From positions 3,794,001-3,858,000 of the forward strand of contig OU744449.1 in assembly GCA_916610825.1 (NCBI GenBank): a stretch of DNA of 64,000 nucleotides, read 5' to 3'. A program made the position numbers and the translations under genes. The notes under the pieces are model-generated. The model was given only the letters and a program-made list of their open reading frames with translations. It made no database searches and was not told where the DNA came from. Origin of the DNA: Haliclystus octoradiatus. Taxonomy: Eukaryota; Cnidaria; Staurozoa; Stauromedusae; Haliclystidae. Shown here in pieces: positions 53,901 to 63,265 of this stretch (the stretch's first letter is position 1; each line of letters starts with the position of its first letter).

Positions 53901-56900
53901 TTATGTCATTCAAATAAACCCAGCAACGCGGCTGGCTCATTGCTAAGATTATATACAAACAGACATCAGCATTAAAAAAGAGGATTATATATATAGTCAT
54001 TACATATTTATCATTATTTACCTACTGTGTGGTATTTAAATTAACCCAGCAACGCGGCCTGCTAATTGCTAGTATGTCATATACTAAGATATTGAGGTAA
54101 GTATTTATTAGGATTATATCATTCATTTTTTCTAGGAAAATTCGGAAATTTCCTTGAGAAATTTTGGCTCAGCATCTGAGGCTCATCTTTCCACATTTTG
54201 GTTTTGTGCTGTTGTTGTTGTTGTCGTAGAAGAAGGAAGGCTCAAAAAATACAAAGAATTACATAACTTCATGAAATTGAGTTTAAAATCATGTTCCAGA
54301 TTTTAAACTATTTTTCAAACAAGCCTCTGGCCATTTTAGACTCACCTGCCATGGCAACATGAAACAGCATGTAGTGGCAGCAAGAATAATGCTATGATAT
54401 TTGGATGGCTTACGTGTTCTACAAGTTAAATCAGACAGAGACATGGAAATAGATTTCAATTGGAATAACCAGAGTTCACCAGTGTGGACAGTGTGTCAGA
54501 AATCCGAAGTCTGAAAACTTTCCATGTTTGTAAAATAGATGAACGATTCAAAAGTATCGTTCTCACAGTGTTCAAATTGTGATAAATTATGAGTATAAAA
54601 TTCAGCTTTATGAAAACAACTTGCTAAAAACAAATCCCTGATTAATTCAATCCCTGAAACTCATAAACATTGAATGCCCAATTTTCATGATAATTTCTCA
54701 CGAAAAATAGATTAAATGTATGTGAATAGTTCATGACATTATTAACAAGATTTTGCAAGGATCAACACCCCCTGCAAAAAACAGTTCAGGAGTTCATGAA
54801 CAGTTCATGAATGTTAAATGGCCCCCACCAGGGTTCGATAAATGGGGTATTGAGGGATTATCAGTCTAGGCTAGCACAAATTCAGAAGGAAGGGGAAGAC
54901 ATAGCTGAACTCAAGTTCTATAAGCAGAAGAAAAATATTTTTGCTTTCTTTTCTTTGTAGGCCTAATATGAGTAAAATTGTGCAATTTGTATCATATTTT
55001 TATGACACTAGCCCCTAAAATGTTCAGCTATGAAAACATAGCATAATAAAGAATCTTGGAAGGGAAAATATTTTAGCGGACGTTGAAATGTTCATAAACT
55101 GTCCAGGAAGGTCCATAAACAGTTTATCAAAATTTGAGCCATCTAACGGTCACGAACTCCTGAACTTTTTTGGCATGGGACAGTATGATCATCTAGGTTG
55201 ATATTGATTTGTTTACTTATACACACCCTGTGAAAACAGTTCATGAAAGTCAACTGTCTCCTTTTAGTGAACTGTTCATGAAAAAGTCATGAAAAAACAG
55301 GCTAATTTTAATGTTCATGAATTGTCATTTAACTGTTTAAAAACAATGTTTGCGAAAACTTCATGCATTTTTGTAAAGTGCATGAACTGTTCATAAGCTC
55401 AACATTTTTTTCGCAGCGATATAAATTAATTAAATTATGATTTCAGACTTTAAAAACTGAATATGTACCACAGATAAGATTATAGATGATTAATAGAAGA
55501 AAGCATAATAGATTCATATTGACTTACTTGATAACATAAACAACACTAAGAAGTTGAGCAATTAGAAATGGAAAGGAGAAGCTCTCCCGTAATGGCGCGG
55601 TCCACATTACTCGTGTACACTGTAAGATCAAAGAAAATAAATTAGTAGTCTATGCTGTTGTCAATTGTTTGGTAATAAACAAAGATGTTCTTCTCCATTG
55701 TATCATACAGTGTCACTTTCGTTAATCAGTTTGACTAGCTGCAGGAGTAAGATAATATTGCATGCTGTCCACTCTCTCCTGTGATGTAGTCCTACATTAG
55801 GTCCTGCTGGTTGCTGGATGCTGACATTGCATGATAGGAAAAGATATTAAGTCTAGGCTACATATATTGACTCGATTGCTGTGAGTTCTTTGGTGAACAA
55901 ATCAAAATAGGTAACAATACTCAATGGACCAAACAGGGGACAATTCGATTGGTTAAATATGGTTGAACTCTGGTCAGTTCTAAACTGTACTGACCACTAT
56001 GTGTTTCCTAACTGTTATGGCAAAAATACGCAACGGTACTTGCATTTTGATGCATTTTAATGAAATTTTAAAATAAAATTCATCTTATGATTCTATGTTT
56101 CAAAATTGTTAATCATTTACCAAGACAGTTATTGACCTCAGGCTTGATGAATGCGGGCATAATGACCTCGGTCATTACCATTTAATAATTACCTCACCTT
56201 CAATCAACTGTTACATATACAATAAAAGAAGTTTCCTACTGATTAGCCTACCTCTCCGTGATTATAGAAATACGAAGCAACTCCAATTATACCACCGAAT
56301 ACACTATTACTGAAATAAGAAAATATGAAGCCTCAATTATTCAATAGTCCACAAATAGAGATTGAAATCAATATCAATCTATCAACTATTTAAACATTAA
56401 ATAGGCCTACCTGTATATAACATCCAATTTTAAAATATTGATAGACGGACCAGTACCATACACAGGTAGTTTTTAAATGAAGGGTTGGTGAACAATAGTA
56501 TAATCACAATAGGCCTAATATTAATTATGTTGAATGTGATTTACTAGGTAATAGGTAATAGTAAGTAGTTAGCTAATAATAGGTAACTCAATAAATGATG
56601 ATGATGATGATGACTTAAATTTATCTTCATTGTGTTGACTGAGCAAAAACCCATGTTGATTTGCGCAGAATTGATTTATTCTTAAATCATTGTCAGCCAA
56701 GTGAGACAGATAGTGACATGTTTACGCTGTTTTTATAGTCGAATATACAGTAAACAATTAATGTGTCAAACATTATGACAGGAGAAAGCAGTCTAGCCTA
56801 CAGTGAATATTAAATACATATAGGCTACAATACTGAACTGAAATAAGATAACAATTTTCTGTTATGCAGCTGTTATACGGTATTCATGAAATTTCGGAAA

Positions 56901-59900
56901 AACTCTGTGGAATCAATGTAACTCAGCGGATAATAGTAGGCCTACTTGATCTACGAAATTAGGAATAGATCAACCGTAGACTATTAATTAGCAACAAATA
57001 TTAACTTGAATTTTGTTAAATTACCTCAAGTAGCAACATAGAATAAAGAGTAACGAAACCATCAGACCATTGAGCCAGAATATTGGATAAACATAAAAGA
57101 AAGATAATTCACCCATTCCTGATAGAAAAAGAAAACTCAGAACTTTGTTGTGGCAAAATCAGATTATGAGAATTTGAGAAATTCGAAAAGAGAGCTGAAA
57201 TATGCAGATCTTTCTAATCTAGGCTATTATGCTATGCAAATTGCATATGGATTTAGTTATGATATTGTTTATGGTAACACATCTTCCTAGTCTCAGTTAT
57301 ATATATATGTGCGAAATGTTGTGTTTAGGATGTGTTGAATGTGTGATGTCATGTAGGCCTAATATTTTAGTTTAGATATTGTGCATGTTGTTCACGTGGT
57401 TGTATTGTTTGTTGAGTGCATGTGATGCAATGTGATAATTAGTAGGCTAATGTGTTGTGATTAGTGCTTTGTATTGTCATATGATTAGTAACTGTTATAT
57501 GTATTTTGCCTGCCTGTTGTTTCGCTCTCTTGCTTGTTGACCACTGTAGATATTAAATGTGTTTATATCTTAAAGTTACTTGCGTGTGTTATCCTTACAG
57601 TAGTAAGGGCCTATGCTACTACCCTAAGGCTATGCGCTTGGGGGTTCCACACTTTGTGAATGCTAATGCACGCAAAGTCTCTCAACATTAAATGGGTAGT
57701 TGATCATAAGTTATGCTGCACATTGACACTTTCATAGAAGATAGAAGTTATCAATTTGAGCTGAATACTGCACTCATTATCTGGGACCCTTTCTCTTCTT
57801 TATTTATGAATTAAGAAAATTACATCACTGTAAGGTATTATCACCAATGAAATGAGGGTGTAGGCCTATCACCAGATTGCCGAGTTTGCTATTTGCTGCT
57901 AAGATCTTAAATTTCAATATTAGCCTCCAGGGACCTTTTCTGGCAGAAAATTTTGCGTTGTTTTACAATTTTCTATGTTCTCATCTTAATCCAGCTGCAG
58001 AACAGGAGAAAAGCAGCAAAACCTGTGTGTCAAGTCGCACTAAAATATAATTTGAAATATATAGCTTAGCCGCACAAATTACAAACTAGGCCTTGCAGCC
58101 TGCGCACTGTATTTAGATTATTACACAGACTGTAACATTATTTGAAAGTTTTCTTTTGTGATGCCGGCTAATTGTAGGTTATTCTAATTAAAAGAAAACT
58201 TTACGACTTCATAAATATTAGCAATGGTCATGGGCTACTAATAAGCCTGGAGTGGAGTAATTTTCTTAATAATTAGAATAACCAAACAAAAATTTGTTCA
58301 AAAGCACATGTAGGCTATATCTTACCAATACAGCTCATAACAGGAGACAAATCTTTCCCACGATTGATTTGATAACAGTCTTTTGTTTTCATGTTCATTG
58401 ATTTTGTTACTGCGTCATACCAACGATATAATGTACCAAGAACAAGCTGCAAACAACATAAAAATAAATAAAAAACAGGCAATGTAAGTTTCATTAACAG
58501 TTTGTGAATATTAAATGCAATGGCATGTTTCATGAAGCCTTCATAAACAGTTCATGAAAATTAGGGCTTAAAAGTCATGAACTATTTTTATATGGCCAGC
58601 CGCTATGAATTATACAATAGGCCTACATATCTATGTAGTAATTAGTCATTGTAAGCTAATCATTTCCTTGAAATATTGATTTTAGTTCAAATTCAAAAAT
58701 GTTCTCTCCCTCTGCTTGCATTTATTAAAAAACATTACCGTGGTCCACGGCAGCAAAATGCTGTCCAAAAACCTCTCAAGTTATTGTACCTTGCAGCAAA
58801 TATGTTTCCTCTCCTATAGCCTACATATTATCCTTTTTAAGTCACTTCGAAATCAATAGAATGCAATCAAATTTGTGTGATTTTGTCGGCAAATTCTTCT
58901 TATAGGCCTACACAGCCCTCCAAAAATCCATAGGTAGGCCTACACCCATGCCTGGAGCCAGACCAGAATCTTGAAAAAAAGTAATTATTATTTGTAACAT
59001 ATCCACACTCTCACAGCTAGGGTCAAACAAAAGTGGGGATCCTGGGATCCTAGATCCCTGGAGGCAGAGCAAATTCAGAAGAAAATTGACATTTTTAATG
59101 ATTTATGGGTCAAACATCAACAAAAAAATTCAGAAGAAAACGTTGAAATGCTTCTAGGATTCCAGAAGGCTGAACCTTTGTCAGACAAAGTGTCCGTAGG
59201 CGCGAATTATAAAATTGACGATAATAGATCTTAAGGAGCATTCTGTTTTGGTTAGCATTTACCAAAGGTTATTCGATAAATATTTCAGATTTTTAGAAGG
59301 AAAAAAATATTTGGAAATCTCAGGATGTGAAATAAATTAGAATTTACACATATTCCTGTGATCCAAGAATTTCACTACCAAACAAGGAGCCCCACAGGTT
59401 TTCCAACTATTTTTCACCAAGATCAGACATCATGAAACATACAAAACGCCACATGGCATATATATGTAGCTTACCTCTGGATATAAATTGAATCTCCGTA
59501 GAACATTAACTGTACTTGGATATTCAGTAATGTTACAATTTACAATGGAATTAATGCCATTTAACAGAGAAGGTGCTTCTACAACTGTCTTGTAATATGA
59601 ATAATATAAACCCTTGAAATAAAAAATTACATTAAAATTCAATCTTCAATAATGATGTTTATGAAATATGTTTTCAGGATTGAAAAAGGTTTATGGGTGT
59701 GTCAGTCAGGATAGAGGGTCCCGCAAGAGAACTGTTACCAGCTGCTAACAAGTTTTAACTGATCCATGCCCTTGAATGATTGATAATAAATTTAATGAGA
59801 TATAATAAATCCAGGCTATCTACCAATTAAATTGGTAATAGCCATGCTGGTGGCTATAAATTTTAATGACCCCTTCGCAAAGCATATTCCTAGATTTATT

Positions 59901-61494
59901 AAGTAAGATTTGCTATACATGAGTTCTTGTTTGTTTTTATGAAATCATTCACGATCTAAATTTTAAACACCCTTGACTAAAATAAAGGATATGACAAAGT
60001 AAATGTGAGGAGATGTTTTAATAATAGTTGGCACTTGACTTTAGTCAGATGACACTCTGCATGGAATGAATTGAGATTCCAAAGTACGTGTTGCAAAATG
60101 ATAATTTACGTTTCGTTTATCGTGACCCGAAATAATAACGTAATTTGAGAATGGATAGAATCGAAATTAAACAAATACAATCCATTGTCTTAAACAAATA
60201 AGAATTGATTTAATTTTGACATTAGAAACATCTCAATTTTGTTCAAAATAATGCAAGTAAAAACGACAGATGGTCAAGAAAATATCATGGATGAAATTGA
60301 GTATGATATATAATCTTTGAATCATGTAGAGCAAGTAGGTGTTGCGTGAAACACCTTGTAGGTACGATAAACCCAACAACAATTCAAATTATAAAAACGA
60401 AACATTGCACAGATATTAAAAGTTTTACTTGAAACAGAAAGAGTGTTTCAAATGAATGCACCCTTTAGACAAAACACAAAGCGTCTTTGCAGGTTATCCA
60501 TTGTATTAAACATTATTCAATGTGAAAGAACGGGTGGATAAAATGTTCACGATTACTAGGGCTAGACACATCTTCGACACGTCATCCAAATTATTAAAAT
60601 GTTATGACGCCCCCTATGATATAATGACTTCTCTTATAACAGCAACATCAAATTATAAAATAGTGTTCACGCTATTATCTCACCATTTCTGTACGGAATG
60701 ATAACTCTCTTTCTAATGTTGATAAATGAGAGAAAAATGTTTGGTTTTCAAACATCTTCGACACGTGCGCGCTGAAATATAGAATGAGAATAATATGAAA
60801 ATACTAGAGTGTCCCACTTTAACAAACATGCATCAATATTCGACAACCTAATGCATTTATTTTAAAAGCAAAATTCAACATGGGTAGCAGAAGTTGCTAT
60901 TATTTAAATATAAAACAACATTGATAGTATTAGATATTAGGAGGCGGGAAACAATTGAATCGCTGGTGTTATTTTTCGGAAAATAACATCTCACAAAGCT
61001 GCTATTGCGAGAAAGGCAAGCCGCTTAAAAGTAAACAAAATTTTTTTAAAAGCATTGAGAGCTGAGTAGCAGCTAGCTATATCTAACATGCACAACATAG
61101 CTTGCATAACAAGCTAGTTTCCCTATTTTTATTCGCCTGATAAAAAGGAATTATCAAGATTAAATGAAGTAGTTTGATATAATCACATAAATGAGAAGTC
61201 TTACTTGTGTAAAACGCCGGCCACTCCAGCTACAAGAAAACAACATCCAAAATTAAAAAATTGAAAATACTAGATAGACTTCGCTTACACTTTATTTCTA
61301 CAATTTCACATACCTAAGAATAATACAAAAGCATAGTATACAAGTTTTTCTTTGCTTAAATCCCAATTATCTGGCCCAGTATTTTGTGTATCTTTTGTAT
61401 TTTTAAGTCCTTTTCGAGATGCTTTTCCCGTAATAATAGTTTTTGGTCTGTTATTTGTAGCTCCATTAGTCTTTTGCTTTGATTTCTGAGTCAT
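35907..61494 (-). CDS. DPY19L1-like: DPY19-like C-mannosyltransferase (DPY19L1 type)
   Basis: Twenty-five coding exons, from 5' to 3' on the minus strand: 61494-61314, 61229-61205, 60771-60684, 59612-59475, 58446-58326, 57118-57025, 56309-56252, 55619-55528, 54418-54346, 52904-52878, 51746-51669, 51578-51526, 51078-51045, 50412-50356, 49338-49258, 48360-48259, 46216-46145, 44318-44236, 42503-42482, 41577-41458, 40832-40731, 40149-40077, 39525-39426, 38962-38837, 36051-35907. They sum to 2145 nt, 714 residues, all phases agreeing. The family transfers mannose from dolichol-phosphate-mannose to Trp of WxxW motifs in thrombospondin repeats, in the ER membrane. Family-typical blocks: [18 protein letters not shown] (first luminal loop), YYKTVVEAP and [115 protein letters not shown]. 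Many hydrophobic helices. Exons of 22, 25 and 27 nt are the least certain. Confidence 0.92.
36152..36600 (-). mobile_element. 3' end of a non-LTR retrotransposon
   Basis: On the minus strand, an open frame ends [16 protein letters not shown]... NLACKD-stop, the usual C-terminal WNxLPxxIK block of Jockey/CR1-like LINE reverse transcriptases. It is followed by an untranslated tail finishing in AATAAATGATGATGATG (36152-36175). Only the last part is recognisable. It lies in the last DPY19L intron. Confidence 0.7.
37283..37860 (-). pseudogene. decayed retroelement ORF fragment
   Basis: 37852-37664 (minus) contains [20 protein letters not shown] and [17 protein letters not shown]; a frameshift later, 37420-37283 contains [13 protein letters not shown] and [14 protein letters not shown] before a stop. 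Both match, from memory of the family, the region after the reverse transcriptase in a widespread invertebrate retroelement lineage (HGLSCxxSxGRxxRH; FLxQRLxxAIQRGN). Frameshifts and a stop make it dead. Confidence 0.65.
40533..40710. mobile_element. pogo/Tigger-like MITE
   Basis: Starts CAGTAAAATTCGGCAATAAC and ends TTATTACCGGATTCAACTG, imperfect inverted ends, flanked by TA on both sides (40531-40532, 40711-40712), the target duplication of Tc1/mariner/pogo elements. It lies in a DPY19L intron next to exon 21. Confidence 0.7.
41613..42010 (-). mobile_element. 3' end of a LINE with poly(A) tail
   Basis: The minus-strand frame 41979-41707 contains [32 protein letters not shown] and FKCRLKE, the classical C-terminal block of LINE reverse transcriptases. 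A 19-nt T run at about 41613-41631 is its poly(A) tail on the minus strand. It is inserted directly upstream of DPY19L exon 20, in the same orientation as that gene. Confidence 0.8.
42763..43015 (+). mobile_element. SINE family 1, internally deleted copy
   Basis: A tRNA-like head (TTAGTTCAGATGGCAGAGCA, GTGGTTCAAATCCCC) is followed by AACTGATCTGCAGTGTCGAA and GAGCCACTCCTCTAGAA. It lacks the GGAATGGTCCAGAGGGAATT middle of the 49445 copy. Confidence 0.75.
43261..43970 (+). repeat. four tandem copies of a ~177-bp unit
   Basis: Units begin at 43261, 43439, 43616 and 43793 with TAAAATTGAAAAATAAAATTC; each contains TTTTTTGAGGTAAACTTTTT and GGGGCAATAGGTCCTAAAG. Units are almost identical, so amplification is recent. 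A single diverged copy lies at 12230-12460. Confidence 0.95.
44103..44142 (+). repeat. four copies of a 10-bp unit
   Basis: YTCCGATTAA repeated in tandem (TTCCGATTAACTCCGATTAA then TTCCGATTAACTCCGATTAA), just upstream of the DPY19L exon at 44236 in window order. Confidence 0.85.
45083..45432 (+). repeat. 175-bp tandem duplication
   Basis: 45083-45257 and 45258-45432 are nearly identical (AAGAACAATATCATAAACAA and AAGAACAATGTCATAAACAA at the starts; GGTGAGATATGTT at the ends), differing at a handful of positions. It lies in a DPY19L intron. Confidence 0.9.
45739..46026 (+). other. weak open frame with one hydrophobic helix
   Basis: A 95-codon plus-strand frame, opposite to DPY19L and inside its intron. 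It has a basic N-terminus followed by a hydrophobic stretch ([16 protein letters not shown]), like a type II membrane protein, then nothing recognisable. No supporting splice signals or homology. Probably chance or an old pseudogene. Confidence 0.15.
46747..46870. repeat. dispersed repeat, second copy of 30.4-kb unit
   Basis: CTAAAATATCACGAAGGTTTTCTGCGAT then CTGATTGGTCGAAAGAGCGTGC and CCGAAAACCGGGAAAAACCGC parallel 30415-30535 with few differences. Confidence 0.6.
47302..47486. mobile_element. long foldback element, 185 bp
   Basis: Left arm AAAGGGTTACCACATGCTTG ... TAAAAATCACTCGC and right arm GTGATTTTTAGCG ... GTGGTAACCCTTT are close reverse complements over about 85 bp each, with a loop near 47394. 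A typical MITE or foldback shape. It lies in a DPY19L intron. Confidence 0.75.
47878..48250 (+). repeat. 154-bp direct repeat and 11-bp ATATATCGTGA array
   Basis: Two copies of a ~154-bp unit start at 47878 and 48032 (TCGTGAAATCAGTTATCTC ... GCCGAGCACCACCCTCTGTC), followed by several ATATATCGTGA units and then two TTGTGAATATATCATATCAC-like units. The array stops about 10 bp before DPY19L exon 16 (48259-48360), whose splice donor it abuts. Confidence 0.9.
49445..49802 (+). mobile_element. SINE family 1, best full-length copy
   Basis: Head: A-box-like TTAGCTCAGATGG and B-box-like GTGGTTCAAATCCC. Body: GGATGGCGGATGGAATGGTC, ATGAAATCTGTTGAA, ATCTGCAGTGTCACGGCTGA, ending GAGGAGTGGTACGGGTGCC and GGGCGACAACGTCT. 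Used here as the reference for the other copies. It lies in a DPY19L intron. Confidence 0.85.
49854..50029. mobile_element. pogo/Tigger-like MITE
   Basis: Starts CAGTCAAACCTCTGATAAC and ends CAGGTTTCACTG, inverted ends, with TA on each side. Inside, CCACCTGTCTATAGTGGTCA occurs twice. A related internal piece (CACCTGTCTATAGTGGTCA) is at about 50938-50958. Confidence 0.75.
50143..50290. repeat. degenerate GTTCATGAAC-rich foldback
   Basis: Between CCCTTG and CACAGGG-like ends lie several TTCATGAA, GTTCATGG and GTTCATGAATTCATGAA motifs. Degenerate relatives are at 52035-52165, 54770-54820, 55080-55200, 55226-55430 and 58525-58590. Confidence 0.45.
51418..51482. mobile_element. 65-bp GTTCATGAAC foldback with TA duplication
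   Basis: CCCCTGCGAAAAACAGTTCA ... TGAACTGTTTCGCAGGGG is an almost perfect 65-bp palindrome centred on ATGAACAGTTCAT. It is flanked by TA on both sides (51416-51417, 51483-51484). It is the smallest and cleanest member of the family. Confidence 0.8.
52277..52785 (+). mobile_element. 5'-truncated SINE family 1 interrupted by a foldback
   Basis: 52277-52452 and 52670-52785 together align with the body of the 49445 copy; it starts at AACTCAGCCTTGAATTTATC, so the tRNA-like head is missing. The interruption is the element at 52453-52669. Confidence 0.8.
52453..52669. mobile_element. 217-bp GTTCATGAAC foldback nested in a SINE
   Basis: Ends CCCCTGCGAAAAA and TTTTCCGCAGGGG are inverted; the interior is an array of GTTCATGAAC-type palindromes (for example CAGTTCATGAACCGGTTCATGA). 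TG is duplicated on each side (52451-52452, 52670-52671), and intact SINEs read GCTGAGATC with one TG at that spot. Confidence 0.8.
53004..53189. mobile_element. pogo/Tigger-like MITE
   Basis: Starts CAGTCAAACTTGCTTAATAT and ends TTAACCGAGTTCTACTG, flanked by TA. The interior has repeated GGGACATTAAGCGAGGTGGG-type blocks. A degenerate relative is at about 19905-20055. Confidence 0.75.
53540..53622 (+). mobile_element. tRNA-like fragment, possible SINE head
   Basis: AATAGCGCAGTGGCTACGAG resembles a tRNA D-arm/A-box and CTAGTTCGACTCC a B-box, about 50 nt apart. The acceptor stem does not close convincingly, so I do not call a tRNA gene. Confidence 0.3.
53926..54072 (+). repeat. direct repeat, AACCCAGCAACGCGGC
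   Basis: AACCCAGCAACGCGGCTGGCTCATTGCTA and AACCCAGCAACGCGGCCTGCTAATTGCTA lie roughly 120 bp apart, separated by AT-rich sequence. Confidence 0.7.
56594..56614 (+). repeat. short (ATG)n microsatellite
   Basis: TAAATGATGATGATGATGATGA; this resembles the tail of the LINE at 36152 but no LINE body is seen next to it. Confidence 0.6.
59032..59186. mobile_element. MITE, GTCCGACAAAAG family, 155 bp
   Basis: Ends GTCAAACAAAAG and CCTTTGTCAGAC; inner blocks GATCCTGGGATCCTAGATCC and CTTCTAGGATTCCAG mirror each other. It lies in a DPY19L intron. Confidence 0.65.
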
Positions 61495-61971
61495 AATTAT
61501 TGTATTTAAAGCATTAAAGCCTAGATTTCAAATTGACATCTAGTGTTAATTTGGTCACAAGAAAACAGATAGGAAGATCGACCGTGTACAAAGTTTGGCT
61601 TTTAGCTGCCAACGAAAATAAAACAATTACTAGGATGTCCCCTTAAATTTGATTGGTTGACGGGGAATCCTCTTCTTGAGAATTCCAAAAAAGTGTCAAA
61701 GTTCCCAGCTTCAGAATAGAATAATATCGCAACAAATTTTCAAGTTATTCTAAATTTGTTTTGCTAGCCGTCAAGGACACAAAGTGTATTTCCATGTTGC
61801 TGCAAGATTGAACAACCAAACAAAATAAACAAACACAAATTAGAATTTTAAAATTTGGATTTATTACACAAACTTTTTAAATTGGATTTTGAGACCTTTG
61901 ATGCGATTTGACATGTCTCGCTTACATGTAATCTCATGTTAAATAATGTTAAATTTGTTAGGGCATCCAAG
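61495..61971. promoter_or_regulatory. probable bidirectional promoter, DPY19L / RBM48-like
   Basis: The 477 bp between two divergently oriented start codons is free of recognisable repeats. I see no clear TATA box or named factor site. The call rests on gene arrangement alone. Confidence 0.45.
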
Positions 61972-62055
61972 ATGGCGAAGAATCACCACAGGAAAAATGA
62001 TTTTTCATATTCAAGACCAGATTACAGAGAAGCTCGTTGGGAGAGGGCAGTCAAG
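61972..62055 (+). CDS. RBM48-like: first coding exon of an RBM48-like gene (partial)
   Basis: ATG in the context CAAGATGG opens 28 codons: MAKNHH..., then SRPDYREARWERAVK, then donor AAG|GTTTGT in phase 0. The YREARxxRAVKV pattern resembles the start of RBM48, an RRM protein of the minor spliceosome (with ARMC7), in which VYTxNLES follows. I could not find the next exon in the remaining 1.9 kb, so the intron probably runs past the window. Identification rests on one short exon. Confidence 0.45.
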
Positions 62056-62746
62056 GTTTGTGAAGTGGCATGTGATCTTCTTTTAATAATTTTTCTCCAC
62101 TTTTACGAAAACAAATCCCACCAGGAAGGTCGTACAAAAACTACACCGGCGCTTCTTTCCTTCCTAGTTCCTAGTAGTTAAGTTCCTTGAGACCTTGATC
62201 ATTCACAAAATCACCACTAATCAGTGATCAGCAGTCAGCACTGCTGACAATCTCAATCATTTATCACTCACAGCTCATCGATCAACATTGGATTGGAAGT
62301 TGGATTGAGTACTCTTGTCTCTTGAGTCTTGATCAGTCTTGATCAAAGTCAAAATTCAAATCAAATTGTCGAAAAGTGTTCAAAATAATTTCAATATTAA
62401 TCAATTGAAGCATTTTCATAATTTGCGAACAGTCTGATATTATTAAGCCCAGATCCAGTATTCAATATGGCAATGGCGAATCCCAAGATTCAACAAGATT
62501 TAGTTTTTTCGATCAAACATCAACAAGTATTTGCTGTGGCGCATCTAAGATCTCGATGAAAAATGCCCTTTTCTGCAGTCATGCTCAGATCCCATAGCGC
62601 TATCAAGGTCAAATCAGTGTTAAATTTATATAAGATTGCAAGTGGGTACCATCTAACTTCTAAGGGTGGCGGATGGAGGGTTCAGATGGAATTGCATTGT
62701 GAATAACCGTGGCACATTGTCATGCATTTGACAATCAAAGTCAGGG

Positions 62747-62967
62747 TCCGACCATAGTGGATTTCATGTATGTTACGCCGGATATATCCAACGCAAAATG
62801 TAGCTGATTTTCTGAAAATTTGGCGTACAGATTCTCAAATCCTGGTATTTTCCTATAGTTTTCAACTAATTGTTGGCGTATTTTGGCGTGGCGTAAGATT
62901 TGTATTTGTGTGGCGTGAATTTGGCGTAAATATCTGGCGTTCCAAGTACAAGGATTCCACTATGGGG
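62747..62967. mobile_element. MITE with CCATAGTGGAATCC ends
   Basis: GACCATAGTGGATTTC at the left and GGATTCCACTATGGGG at the right are inverted. The interior is rich in GGCGT/ACGCC words. It is directly joined to the next MITE inside the SINE. Confidence 0.6.
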
Positions 62968-63113
62968 GTCCGACAAAAGTGGGGATCCTAGAAGACTAGA
63001 GAAAATGCAGAAGAAAATTTATGATTTTCTGATTTATAGGCTGACTCAACAAAAATTTGAATGAAATTCAGAAAATATTTTAAGATTCTCAAAGGTTAAA
63101 TTTTTTGTCGGAC
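62968..63113. mobile_element. MITE, GTCCGACAAAAG family, 146 bp
   Basis: GTCCGACAAAAGTGGGGATC at the left and TTTTTTGTCGGAC at the right are inverted ends; the inner GAGAAAATGCAGAAGAAAAT is shared with 1369-1807 and 59032-59186. Confidence 0.7.
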
Positions 63114-63265
63114 ACTGATCAATGCCTATCGCATCTGCCATGAAATCTGTTGAAATTGATCTGCAGTATTGCAGCTGAGATCAATACGGTGTATTAAACA
63201 TTGTTGTTTTCAGTAAAAAGAGCCACTAGACTCTACAAATAGAGGAGTGGTACGGAGCATTTGTT

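Larger units (their letters stand above)
62640..63265 (+). mobile_element. 5'-truncated SINE family 1 with nested MITEs
   Basis: 62640-62740 (GGTGGCGGATGGAGGGTTCAG, GGAATTGCATTGTGAATAAC) and 63114-63265 (GCCATGAAATCTGTTGAAAT, AGAGGAGTGGTACGG) align with the SINE body. Between them sit two adjacent inverted-ended elements (62747-62967 and 62968-63113). Confidence 0.75.
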
